Assembly: GCA_963798805.1 (NCBI GenBank)
Contig: CAWCVC010000010.1
Location: 1,178,001-1,242,000, forward strand
Reading direction: 5' to 3'
From: CAVZCK01 sp963798805
GTDB taxonomy: Bacteria; Pseudomonadota; Alphaproteobacteria; Rhizobiales; Rhodomicrobiaceae
Length of the DNA: 64,000 nucleotides
This document shows, one piece after another, positions 8,525 to 16,763 of the stretch. The notes below the pieces were generated by a model. The model was not told the DNA's origin. It was given only the letters and a program-made list of their open reading frames with translations, and ran no database searches. Made by a program: the position numbers and the translations under genes. Numbering within the stretch: position 1 is the stretch's first letter; each line of letters opens with the position of its first letter.

Positions 8525-10173
8525 CCGTTCTTATGCGTCCGAGCAGGCTATCTTCTTTCCGTTCTTGCTGGGCGAGGTGATCCGTCCTGTGCGGACACGT
8601 CCGGCAGGCTGATCGGCTCGAGTACGCTGTCGACGCGCTGAAGGTGGATGGTCCGGGCTCCTGGGGCGGTCATGCCCCACCATTCATGGCCCGGACGATT
8701 GCAGCCGGAAGGCAACGAGGCTGAACAGCTCGGCCTCCGGGCAGCACGAGGCGAGTGCCACACGGATGCGGCTCGCGGTCTCGACGAAACGTCCGGCGAT
8801 TTTCAGCAGGCGCAGGCGAATGCTGGCGAACTCGCTTTGCCGCAAAGGATGCCAGGACGGCACGCAATCGCGCACATCGAGCATCAGCCAATAGGCGGCG
8901 GTGTGCAGAATGAGCCGCATCTGATTAGCAAGCGGCGATCGGCAGCTGGTGCGATCGGATGCGAGTTGCGCTTTATGTTGCTTGATCAGATTCTCTGCCT
9001 GTCCCCTCTCGCAGTAGAGGGTCGCATAGATGTGCTCGGCGTTGCCTTTCGCCAGCGAGGTGACGGCATAGCGGATGTCGAGCCCGCGGCGGAGCATGTC
9101 GTCCTCATGACTGGCGCTCGCCTCGATACGTGCCACAACACGGCGCTCCCTGGCCCAGGATTTTGCCGCATAGCGCGTTTCGGCGAAGCCGCGCAGAACG
9201 GCAAGTTGCTCCTCGGCGCGGCGCGTCCGGATATCATCGGCCTCCGGTTCAACCAAGCGGTCGAGCACGGTATTGCCAGCAAAGCCGAAGACATAGTCGA
9301 TGCCATTGGCCTCACACCAGCTCATAACTTCTTCTCGGCCGTAGTGACTATCGCCACGAATGGTGATGCGCGTATCGGACCAATGCCGGCGAATGCGATT
9401 GATCAGACGGCGCAGTAATCCACGGACTTCCTTGCCTGAGGGCGTCTTGCCCGGACGCAGGATCATGGTGACCGGGCGGCCCGTCGCTGTCTCATAGATG
9501 TGGATCGGCAGAAAGCAGCGCTCGTCGTAATGGGCGTTCCATTCCGACAGTTTCTGATGACCGTGCACCACGTCGAGCGTGTCATCGATGTCCAGCACCA
9601 CCGATGCCGGCGGCATCTTGTAGCTCCGGCACCAGATGTCGACGAGCGCATAGGTCAGGCGGATGATCTCCTTCAGCGTCGGCGCGTTCTCCCAGCGCGA
9701 GATGGTCGGCTGCGAGCATAGATCATTGCCCGTGTCGGGCAGCCGCCCGCAGGCAAGCTTGAAGGCGGCATCGCAGCGCAGCCAGTCGAAGTCATTGCCA
9801 TCCGCGTAGCCGCAGGCGATCGCCAACATGCGCCCTTTCAGTATGTCCTCAACTGTGTGCGTAATATGCGCCCGATCGCGCCGGTCGGCGATCAAAGCAG
9901 CGAGAGTTTGGGAGAGAGCCCGCCGACGCTCGGCAAGCGCGAGCAGCATGACGCCGCTGTCGGAGGAGAGACGACCGCCATCGAAGGCAGCTGTGACTTT
10001 CTTGCGCGACACGGCTGGATAGGGAACGGTGAGCGGGCTATCGTCGGTCATGGCGGGTGTGGCTCTGCGCTGCGGCGCGCATAGGATGGCTGCGACACCC
10101 ATTTCCTACGCAAGTTCAATGCCTTGCGCCACATTCGCCAGCGCAATTTCTAACTGCGGCTGAATAAGATCGG
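8525..10173 (-). mobile_element. IS1380-family insertion sequence, complete
   Basis: About 1.65 kb carrying one transposase gene. The ends are imperfect inverted repeats: left CCGTTCTTATGCGTCCG (from 8525) and right, read inward on the minus strand from 10173, CCGATCTTATTCAGCCG (13 of 17 matching). Both ends are flanked by CTAG (8521-8524 and 10174-10177), a 4-base target duplication as expected for this family. The left CTAG is the terminal tetranucleotide of hairpin unit A, so the insertion happened exactly at the repeat boundary. Confidence 0.85.
8684..10051 (-). CDS. IS1380-family transposase
   Basis: DDE transposase of about 455 residues from the ATG at 10051 (the frame stays open to 10102). 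The N-terminus contains KKVTAAFDGGRLSSDSG, characteristic of IS1380 transposases. Catalytic candidates are Asp in VVLDIDDTLD, Asp in RGDSHYG and Glu in YCERGQAENLIKQHK. No stop or frameshift interrupts it, so the element may be active or recently inserted. It moves its own DNA by cut-and-paste. Confidence 0.93.
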   Translation of the reverse strand: MTDDSPLTVPYPAVSRKKVTAAFDGGRLSSDSGVMLLALAERRRALSQTLAALIADRRDRAHITHTVEDILKGRMLAIACGYADGNDFDWLRCDAAFKLACGRLPDTGNDLCSQPTISRWENAPTLKEIIRLTYALVDIWCRSYKMPPASVVLDIDDTLDVVHGHQKLSEWNAHYDERCFLPIHIYETATGRPVTMILRPGKTPSGKEVRGLLRRLINRIRRHWSDTRITIRGDSHYGREEVMSWCEANGIDYVFGFAGNTVLDRLVEPEADDIRTRRAEEQLAVLRGFAETRYAAKSWARERRVVARIEASASHEDDMLRRGLDIRYAVTSLAKGNAEHIYATLYCERGQAENLIKQHKAQLASDRTSCRSPLANQMRLILHTAAYWLMLDVRDCVPSWHPLRQSEFASIRLRLLKIAGRFVETASRIRVALASCCPEAELFSLVAFRLQSSGP

Positions 10174-10190
10174 CTAGCGAACTCAATGCC

Positions 10191-10269
10191 TTAGTGTGGC
10201 TTAATGTCTCGCAATTGCCTTGCCGACGCCGCTACGAAAGGGGAAGGCACTTGCGAGACGCCACACTAG
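10191..10269. repeat. Hairpin repeat unit B
   Basis: Outer arms TTAGTGTGG (10191-10199) and CCACACTAG (10261-10269). Inner arms GTCTCGCAATTGCCTT (10206-10221) and AAGGCACTTGCGAGAC (10244-10259) pair with one mismatch. It shares the TAGTGT...ACACTA ends with units A, C and D but has a different inner stem. Confidence 0.75.
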
Positions 10270-10344
10270 TGTGGTGATCGAGAAATCCCTTTCATTGTCT
10301 CAGCTTGCTCAGCAAAGGGATTTCTCGATCTCAAACCATACTAG
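10266..10344. repeat. Hairpin repeat unit C
   Basis: Outer arms CTAGTGTGG (10266-10274) and CCATACTAG (10336-10344, one mismatch). Inner arms GATCGAGAAATCCCTTT (10276-10292) and AAAGGGATTTCTCGATC (10314-10330) are perfect. It shares its first CTAG with the end of unit B, so the junction CCACACTAGTGTGG (10261-10274) is itself a perfect palindrome. Confidence 0.75.
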
Positions 10345-10358
10345 AATCTATAGAGTTG

Positions 10359-10436
10359 CTTGTGTCCCTTGGGATTCCGAAGTTCGCTAAGGAGCTAGCT
10401 GGCAGAATGAGGCGAACTTCGGAATCGGGACACTAG
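10359..10436. repeat. Hairpin repeat unit D
   Basis: Outer arms CTTGTGTCCC (10359-10368) and GGGACACTAG (10427-10436, one mismatch). Inner arms GATTCCGAAGTTCGC (10373-10387) and GCGAACTTCGGAATC (10412-10426) are perfect. Ends match unit A. It lies about 85 bases upstream of the Mrp gene. Confidence 0.75.
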
Positions 10437-10522
10437 CGCAAGCTTACACAGTATGTGAAGACCGTGGGGAACCAGCCCGCCCGAACCTTGGCGGGAGAAC
10501 AGCCAATTCCGGGGACTGCATT

Positions 10523-11641
10523 ATGCCCACACCGACCAGAGACCAGATCATCGCCGAGCTGAGGCGCGTCAAGGCGCCGGACGGGCCGAGCGACATCGTC
10601 AGCAGCAACATGGTGTCGGAGATCGTCATCCAGGACGGCAAGGTGTATTTCTCGATCGCCGTGCCGCCGGAGCGCGCCGAGCAGCTCGAGCCGCTGCGCG
10701 AGCGGGCCGAGCGGGCCGCTGCCATGGTGCCGGGCGTCAAGGCCGTGATGGCGACGCTGACCGCCGACCGGCCCGCCGGCAAGCCCGCTGCCGCGACCCA
10801 CGCTGCCGCCGGACCGAGCCCTGTCGGGCATAATCCGCTCACCGGCATCAAGGATGTGAAGCACATCATCGCGGTCGCCTCAGGCAAGGGCGGCGTCGGC
10901 AAATCCACCACGGCCGCCAATCTGGCGCTGGCTCTCGCCAGTCTCGGACTGCGCGTCGGGCTGCTCGATGCCGACATCTACGGCCCCTCCATGCCGCGGC
11001 TGATGGGCCTTTCGGGCAAGCCGGAGGTGGTCAACAACACGCTGATCCCGATGAGCAATTACGGCATCAAGGTCATGTCGATGGGCTTCCTCGTCGATGA
11101 GGAGACGCCGATGATCTGGCGCGGCCCGATGGTGATGTCGGCGCTGACCCAGATGATGCGTGATGTTGAGTGGGGCGAGCTCGACGTGATGGTGGTCGAC
11201 ATGCCGCCGGGCACGGGCGACGCGCAGCTCACCATGGCGCAGCAGGTACCGCTGGCGGGCGCGGTGATCGTCTCGACGCCGCAGGATCTGGCGCTGATCG
11301 ACGCCCGCAAGGGGCTCAACATGTTCAACCGGGTCAATGTCCCGGTGCTCGGCATCGTCGAGAATATGAGCTATTTCCTCTGCCCGAAATGCGGGGAGCG
11401 CTCGGAGATCTTCAGCCACGGTGGCGGCCGCGCGGAAGCCAAGCGCCTCGGCGTGCCGTTTCTCGGCGAGGTGCCGCTCGACATGGTGATCCGCGAGACC
11501 TCCGACGGCGGCTATCCGGTGGTGGTGAGCCACCCGGATTCGCCGCATTCGCAGGTCTATCGCGATATTGCCGGGCGCGTCTGGAATACAATTTCGGAGA
11601 CGAAACAGCAGCGCGCCGCGCCGCGAATCGTGATCGAATAA
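10523..11641 (+). CDS. apbC: Mrp/NBP35 family Fe-S carrier ATPase
   Basis: P-loop ATPase of 372 residues that binds and transfers [4Fe-4S] clusters in the cytoplasm. An N-terminal MIP18-like domain (about 1-85) leads into the deviant Walker A motif GKGGVGKSTTAANLA (about 120), then DADIYGPSMPRLMG and the Walker B region MVVDMPPGTGD. The C-terminal CxxC needed for cluster binding is visible in YFLCPKCGERSEIF. The start at 10523 gives a normal family N-terminus. It is monocistronic, between the hairpin repeats and a putative small RNA. Confidence 0.94.
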   Translation: MPTPTRDQIIAELRRVKAPDGPSDIVSSNMVSEIVIQDGKVYFSIAVPPERAEQLEPLRERAERAAAMVPGVKAVMATLTADRPAGKPAAATHAAAGPSPVGHNPLTGIKDVKHIIAVASGKGGVGKSTTAANLALALASLGLRVGLLDADIYGPSMPRLMGLSGKPEVVNNTLIPMSNYGIKVMSMGFLVDEETPMIWRGPMVMSALTQMMRDVEWGELDVMVVDMPPGTGDAQLTMAQQVPLAGAVIVSTPQDLALIDARKGLNMFNRVNVPVLGIVENMSYFLCPKCGERSEIFSHGGGRAEAKRLGVPFLGEVPLDMVIRETSDGGYPVVVSHPDSPHSQVYRDIAGRVWNTISETKQQRAAPRIVIE

Positions 11642-11739
11642 GTCCGCGCGCCGTTAACGATGCATAAGGGGTTGTGAGCTATAGTTTTCACATCTTGAGA
11701 TTGTGAAGCGTAGATGTGTTCCTAGGTCTTGGCCTTGCC

Positions 11740-11866
11740 CCCCGGCCAGCAGAGTTTCCGGTTCCCCATGAAGGTCCGGAAACTCTGCCTCCTTAAGGTG
11801 AGCCTCGATCCCCCTAGTGCCACACCTTTAAAGCGTGCAGCGGCCTCCCGTCTGCACGCTTTTTTC
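11740..11866 (+). ncRNA. Putative small RNA with anti-Shine-Dalgarno motif
   Basis: A 290-base gap downstream of apbC contains two clear stem-loops in order: CAGAGTTTCCGG (11750-11761) pairing perfectly with CCGGAAACTCTG (11776-11787), and a factor-independent terminator (11832-11865). Between them is a single-stranded stretch starting CCTCCTTAAGG (from 11788), complementary to ribosome-binding sites. This architecture resembles anti-SD-bearing rhizobial small RNAs. The 5' end is not located; a TTGAGA at 11695-11700 may be a -35 element but no good -10 is seen. An extended apbC 3' UTR is the alternative. Confidence 0.5.
11832..11865 (+). terminator. Intrinsic terminator
   Basis: Stem AGCGTGCAG (11832-11840) with CTGCACGCT (11852-11860), an 11-base loop, followed by a run of six T (11860-11865). 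It would end the putative small RNA and any read-through from apbC. Confidence 0.8.
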
Positions 11867-11931
11867 GGCCGCTTCGAAGCCGGAGCGGCAGGCGGCGGTG
11901 AGAGTCCCCTCCGCATTGCTGAGCGACGGCC

Positions 11932-12990
11932 TTATTTCTTCTTCATCTTCTCCATGTGTTTCGCCAGCTCTGCGCATCGATCTATGAGATCCGCCTTCGG
12001 GGTGAAATAGATGAAATCATAGGGCTTTCCCAATCCGGCGATGGTTTCGACATAGTCGGAAGGCGAGGGGCGCTCGGGGTCAACTTCGAAGAAGGCGATC
12101 GATATGATGGAGGCGTCCGGCAATGTCTGCTTGATGAAGGTCGGAACAGCCGAGTCCTTGCGCACATGACCGGAGCCGGCGATCAGCACGGCGCCTTGCC
12201 CGGGCGTTGCCTTTGACACGATTTTTGCCAGATGAGCGTCCGTGGCGCGTTGCACCATGATCATCGGTTTCAGGGCCGCCTTGGGGAGGAGATTGCAATG
12301 GCCCTCGGCGATTTCCTTGGCTTGCGCTTCCACGATTTCGGGCTTGACCGGCTGATCGAGTTTGAGGTCCATGATCAATTTTGCTTCAGACGGATCCGAC
12401 CTGCTGATTGCCCGGGTTGTTTCGGGATCGAGCGCTCCCCCAAGAAGTGGCAGGTTCGCGGAAAGCACCGCTTCGGCAATCGGCTGATAGATGGCCCAGT
12501 GCGGCCAGCCGCGCTCCGTCCAATGCAGGAACGCACCGAGTTTGCCGGCGTCCCTCGAGCCGCTTTGAAGATAACGATTCAGCTTGGTCTGCATGCTTGT
12601 AGGGATCATTTCCATAACCACGGCGGGACGCCGCCCGGCGCGAACCAGAGCTTCGATCATCTGCGCCTGCAGGCGATGGTGATCGGCATTGGTGTGGATT
12701 TCGCCGAGCAAGACGAAATTGGCTTCCAGCACAGCGGTTTCGAGTTGCTCTGGAGTAGCGGGTTTGAAATCTGAGTTCCAGATCGTGCCGACCAGCGGAT
12801 GGTCCTGGTAATGCGGTGAGAGCCATTGTCTTTCCGCGCAGCTGAGAGGCGCGGTCATCAATGAGGTGGTCACGAGCGCGGCCGTCAGGATGAACAAATG
12901 TCTGGCCACCCAGCTTAGGGGCGTCAGCTTGTGCGCCCATTTTCCGGTAGCGCGCTTGGCCTTGCCGGGGTGCAACAGCGTGTTAGGCAT
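11932..12990 (-). CDS. ChaN/DUF399-like exported protein
   Basis: The 352-residue product (ATG at 12990 with a GAAAGG ribosome site) has an N-terminal hydrophobic segment at about residues 30-50, probably a signal peptide or anchor. The mature part matches the ChaN-like fold: LLGEIHTNADHH near its start, VVMEMIPTS, and a C-terminal IAGSGHVRKDSAVP. In the family these His/Glu positions contribute to haem or metal binding; Campylobacter ChaN is an iron-regulated lipoprotein. The Cys near the cleavage region (PLSC) is a poor lipobox. No iron-uptake gene is adjacent. The frame remains open to 13194 but the added N-terminus looks non-coding. Confidence 0.8.
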   Translation of the reverse strand: MPNTLLHPGKAKRATGKWAHKLTPLSWVARHLFILTAALVTTSLMTAPLSCAERQWLSPHYQDHPLVGTIWNSDFKPATPEQLETAVLEANFVLLGEIHTNADHHRLQAQMIEALVRAGRRPAVVMEMIPTSMQTKLNRYLQSGSRDAGKLGAFLHWTERGWPHWAIYQPIAEAVLSANLPLLGGALDPETTRAISRSDPSEAKLIMDLKLDQPVKPEIVEAQAKEIAEGHCNLLPKAALKPMIMVQRATDAHLAKIVSKATPGQGAVLIAGSGHVRKDSAVPTFIKQTLPDASIISIAFFEVDPERPSPSDYVETIAGLGKPYDFIYFTPKADLIDRCAELAKHMEKMKKK

Positions 12991-13641
12991 TGAATGGCCT
13001 TTCGAGAGTGCGGCCTCACGGTTTCGCGTCGGCTTGTGGATCGCCTCGACGATCGCTACCCCCAAAATGGCGCAGACATGCGGCAGACGAACGCAAACAT
13101 ATGCGCGCTTGTCGGCTGATCTTTGGCGTTTGGGAGGAATAGCCCCTCGCGATGCCCCGCCCCGCTCGGCTTGCTGCGCCCTGCTCGGAAACAAAAATCT
13201 ATTGGCTCTGCCGAATAAAACGCACCGCTGCCGCGTTAATCATGCGTCGAACCGAACGCGCCGGAAGTCGCAAGAAAATTTGACTTGGAGAGACGCCGTC
13301 GGACGGCCGCAATCGCAGCGAGCATGATTATGAGCAAACCTGCCCGTCCGTCGTCGTTGTCGCCGCCCTCGCCGCTTGTTCTCCGTAGACTGACGATCTT
13401 GCATCCGTTTCGCACCAGAGGCCAATTTCGTCTCAGCGCGATGACGTGATGTGTCTGTGTCTTCCCCTCTTTACACAGCAGACCGCGTATAGCGGCGGAA
13501 TCCCGCCGCCAGAAACCTCATAAATTAAATTTCCGTGAAGTTTCTGTTTCTGATGGTTTTCTCCAATTTTCTACGCATTTCGCATGAATGGTCGTCCGAG
13601 CCTCATCCGCTGCCGCGGAATGTGTCGATCAGGAGACCCCG
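12991..13641. other. Divergent intergenic region
   Basis: About 650 bases between the ChaN-like gene and the MATE exporter. Short ORFs on both strands carry no family signature. It must contain two divergent promoters, which I cannot place. Confidence 0.4.
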
Positions 13642-15039
13642 ATGTCGCGCGACGCCGTCATCGACAACGCTTTCACTCATGGCCCGCTTGGCGCCATCTT
13701 CGCAAAGACCGCGCTTCCCATCATCCTCGTGATGAGCATGCACGGACTGCATACCGTCGTCGACGCCATCTTCCTCGGCGTCTTCGTTGGCCCCGATGCC
13801 CTTGGCGCCGTCACCTTGATGTTTCCCGTTTATATACTGATCGTTGCCCTGACCTCCCTTGTCACGAGCGGCATGTCCAGCATCATTGCGCGGCACCTCG
13901 GCGGCAACAGGTTCGACCAGGCTCGTGCCGTGTTTGCGGGGGCGCACGGGCTGGCGCTCGCTATCAGTGGCGGTCTCATTTTATTGTTTCTGGCATTCGG
14001 ACGCCGAGTGACGCTGCTCGCGGCCAGCGGCTCCGTGCCCCTTGCTGCAATGGGCCATACATATCTCACCATAACCGTTCTTTCTGCGCCCCTTGTCTTC
14101 TTGCTGTCGGTCCATTCCAATGCGCTGCGCAGTGAAGGCCGGATCGGCTTCATGGCAGCGATGAGCCTTCTGGCTTCACTCACCAATATCGGTTTGAACT
14201 ACGTCCTGATCGCGCCTTTCGGACTGGGCGTTGCGGGCTCGGCTTTCGGCACGGTTATGGCGAATGCTCTGGCCTTCTCCATCATTCTTGCCTTTCGTCT
14301 GCACGGCCGAACCGAACTCAGGCTAAGCGCCGTCCTGAGATACAGCCCGATGACCGGGTGGCGCCAAATCCTCGCGCTCGGCGCACCGCAGAGCCTGAAC
14401 TTCATCGGTATTGCGCTGATCTCCGCCGCCATCATCGCGGCGTTGCAGATAGAAGCGAACGATACCTACGGCGCGACGGTTTCCGCCTATGGTATCATCA
14501 CCCGCATCGTGACCTGCGCCTTCCTGCCGCTCTTGGGGCTTGCCCACGCACTGCAGGCGATCGCCGGCAACAATTATGGAGCGAATCTCTGGCACCGGTC
14601 GGATGAAAGCTTGCGGCTCGGAGTGGGCGTCGCGCTTGTCTATTGTCTCGCCGTGGAAATCATTCTCGTCGGCTTCGCCCATCCGATCGCTCTTCTCTTC
14701 GTCGACGATGGCAGAGTCGCTGCCGAGGTCGCACGGATCATGCCGGTGATGCTTGCCATGTTCTTTGCCGCCGGACCTTTGGCGATGATCGCAACCTATT
14801 TCCAGGCGATCGGCGATGCTGGGCGAGCGGCGGTACTCGGGCTCGCAAAACCCTATGCCTTCGCCACCCCGCTCATCTTTCTGCTTGCTTTCGCCTATGG
14901 CGAACAGGGGATCTGGCTTGCCGGCCCTGCCGCAGAAATCCTGATGCTTTGCCTGACGGCAATCATTCTGATGGGCTCGGCGCGGGACAACCAACTCAAA
15001 TGGGGGCTGTTTAAGATGACGGGTCAGATGGCCGGATAA
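13642..15039 (+). CDS. MATE family multidrug/cation exporter
   Basis: Inner-membrane antiporter of 465 residues with about twelve hydrophobic helices in two similar halves, the MatE domain repeat. The start at ATG 13642 is chosen because AGGAG lies 9 bases upstream; the frame is open from 13588. The sequence opens with a short polar stretch then LPIILVMSMHGLHTVVDAIFL, a typical first MATE helix containing conserved small residues. The family exports drugs or metabolites using Na+ or H+ gradients; substrate and coupling ion cannot be told. No regulator gene is adjacent. Confidence 0.88.
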   Translation: MSRDAVIDNAFTHGPLGAIFAKTALPIILVMSMHGLHTVVDAIFLGVFVGPDALGAVTLMFPVYILIVALTSLVTSGMSSIIARHLGGNRFDQARAVFAGAHGLALAISGGLILLFLAFGRRVTLLAASGSVPLAAMGHTYLTITVLSAPLVFLLSVHSNALRSEGRIGFMAAMSLLASLTNIGLNYVLIAPFGLGVAGSAFGTVMANALAFSIILAFRLHGRTELRLSAVLRYSPMTGWRQILALGAPQSLNFIGIALISAAIIAALQIEANDTYGATVSAYGIITRIVTCAFLPLLGLAHALQAIAGNNYGANLWHRSDESLRLGVGVALVYCLAVEIILVGFAHPIALLFVDDGRVAAEVARIMPVMLAMFFAAGPLAMIATYFQAIGDAGRAAVLGLAKPYAFATPLIFLLAFAYGEQGIWLAGPAAEILMLCLTAIILMGSARDNQLKWGLFKMTGQMAG

Positions 15040-15173
15040 ATGGCTTCGCGGCCGACCGCGCCGACCTTCGAGTTTGGCCCCCTCCATGCGAGCGCAAGCT
15101 CTTCAGCCTCAGGATTTGCGCCGCTTAAAGCGGGATCAATTTAGACGGAAACACTTGAGCTCAGAGGCCCGCT

Positions 15174-15235
15174 CTCAATTCTTTGCTGGTCGCGCGATCG
15201 GACGGAAAACCGGATTCCACTTTTCCTGATCGCGC
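15174..15235. repeat. 62-base palindromic dispersed repeat, copy 1
   Basis: Identical over 62 bases to 46347-46408. The core GCGCGATC...GATCGCGC with internal GGAAAA/TTTTCC is a long imperfect palindrome. It sits in the non-coding gap after the MATE gene. I recognise the core as a common repeat in Rhizobiales genomes. Confidence 0.85.
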
Positions 15236-15371
15236 TCTAGCAGACCAGCGACGGCGCTCCCTGAACGCGCTCGGCGTCGAACACCGGTTTCGGCCAGACA
15301 CGACGCTCGTCCACTCAAGAATCCGGCATGCCGTGCTGCGATTTGCTTTTCGCCGTCTACACCTGAGCGAA

Positions 15372-15600
15372 TTACTGGACCTTCAAGCCGAGTTTGCGCA
15401 CCAACGCTCCCCATTTCTGTTCATCCTGGTCGAGATCGGCAGCGTACGCTTCGGGCGTACTCGGAAGCGTTTCAACCCCATCACCGGCGAGGCGTTTCTT
15501 GACCTCCTCCCACGCCAAAGCCTTGTTCAAGGCACTATTGAGCCGGATGACGATCTCCGGCGGCGTCTTTACCGAATTGGCCGCTGATGCGTTCCAAAAG
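15372..15600 (-). pseudogene. Fragment of a Bug/TctC-type tricarboxylate-binding protein
   Basis: Only the C-terminal part of a periplasmic binding protein of the tripartite tricarboxylate transporter family remains: TPPEIVIRLNSALNKAL followed by LPSTPEAYAADL and EQKWGALVRKLGLKVQ at the C-terminus, all in positions typical of the last 70 residues of TctC proteins (normally about 320 residues). The frame is open to 15683 but the upstream part does not match the family. No TctA or TctB is nearby. It is a relic of a lost solute-uptake gene. Confidence 0.75.
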
Positions 15601-15777
15601 ACTTTCAACCTGGCCAAGCGGCCGGTTCCGATCGACGTCGGCAAGATATCGACCAACCTTGTCTGGCAGTCGACCAAAGACAAAGATCCACGTCATGTAT
15701 GGCTGCGCAACCAAATCAAGGCCGTTTACGACGGCCTGTGATCGCCGCGAGCGGGGCGACGGCTCCGCATGGGCGTC

Positions 15778-16461
15778 TTATGCTTTATGGCATCGCGCCA
15801 GGAATTCGAGCGTGCGTTCACGGGCGGTCTTCGCAGCCGTGGCGACATAGGTCGGCCGCGCATCGTTGGTAAAGGCGTGACCGGCCTCATAGACATAAGT
15901 CTCCGCCGCCGGAAACGTTTTCCGAACCGCTTCGATTGTCTCGGGCGGCGAATTTGGATCGGTTGCACCGAAGTGAAAAAGCAGCGGGCATTTCGGAACG
16001 AGGTCGAGATAGCTTTGCAGACGCGTGCCGTAGAACGCTATTGCGCCTCTCAGCTCGAGTTCGGCGGCCGCTTTCACGATCACCCCGCCACCCCAACAGA
16101 AACCGAGGATCGAGACGCCATGATCGTTTTGAACGCGCTGCACGGCGGCGGCGACATCCAGGATCACTTTGTCGAGATCGAGACCATAGGCGAGATCGCG
16201 GCCGCGGTTGGCCTCGGTGAACGGCAGCACGGTGCCGGGCGTCACGCGATCAAACAGACATGGGATGATCGTATCGAAGCCGTCACAGGCATATGAGCGA
16301 GCGACGCCTTTCAGCTGCTCGGTCAACCCGAAAATTTCCTGCAAAATGACAAGGCCGCCCTTAGGGTTTTTCGTTGGACGAGCGCGGAATGCTTCGAGCG
16401 TAAAGCCGTCCGCGGCCGTCAGCGTGGTCATTTCCTCGGAAATGTCGTTGATGTCTGGCAT
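15778..16461 (-). CDS. Dienelactone hydrolase family protein
   Basis: Alpha/beta hydrolase of 227 residues from the ATG at 16461. The nucleophile motif GFCWGGG carries the catalytic Cys of dienelactone hydrolases, with the acid in HFGATDPN and the His in EAGHAF, so the triad Cys-Asp-His is complete. The class hydrolyses dienelactones to maleylacetate in chloroaromatic breakdown, but many members have broader esterase roles. It lies next to a LigI-like amidohydrolase on the opposite strand and to fragments of other catabolic genes. The frame stays open upstream to 16659, without family similarity. Confidence 0.9.
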   Translation of the reverse strand: MPDINDISEEMTTLTAADGFTLEAFRARPTKNPKGGLVILQEIFGLTEQLKGVARSYACDGFDTIIPCLFDRVTPGTVLPFTEANRGRDLAYGLDLDKVILDVAAAVQRVQNDHGVSILGFCWGGGVIVKAAAELELRGAIAFYGTRLQSYLDLVPKCPLLFHFGATDPNSPPETIEAVRKTFPAAETYVYEAGHAFTNDARPTYVATAAKTARERTLEFLARCHKA

Positions 16462-16763
16462 CTCTGTTGTCCGCGGTGGCGTTTCCTGGCCGACCCGCCA
16501 ACTGTACCAGGCCAGCATGTTGTTTCCGACGATAAGACGCCTGCGACTATCGACAAAATCGATATTCAATATGGCCTTCATTCGCCTCGTGAATGACGTC
16601 GTTTTCCTCGACCCGATGCAGCGTAATGGCGCGGTTACATTGAGTCCGATCGATAGCATAAGCTTATAAGCGAGGCCGGAGATTGAATTTGTCCTGCAAG
16701 TCTCGCAACCGAAGTCGCCGGTCGCTCGGCACCGACGAAAGACTGCTGAAAAGGCGCATCCTC

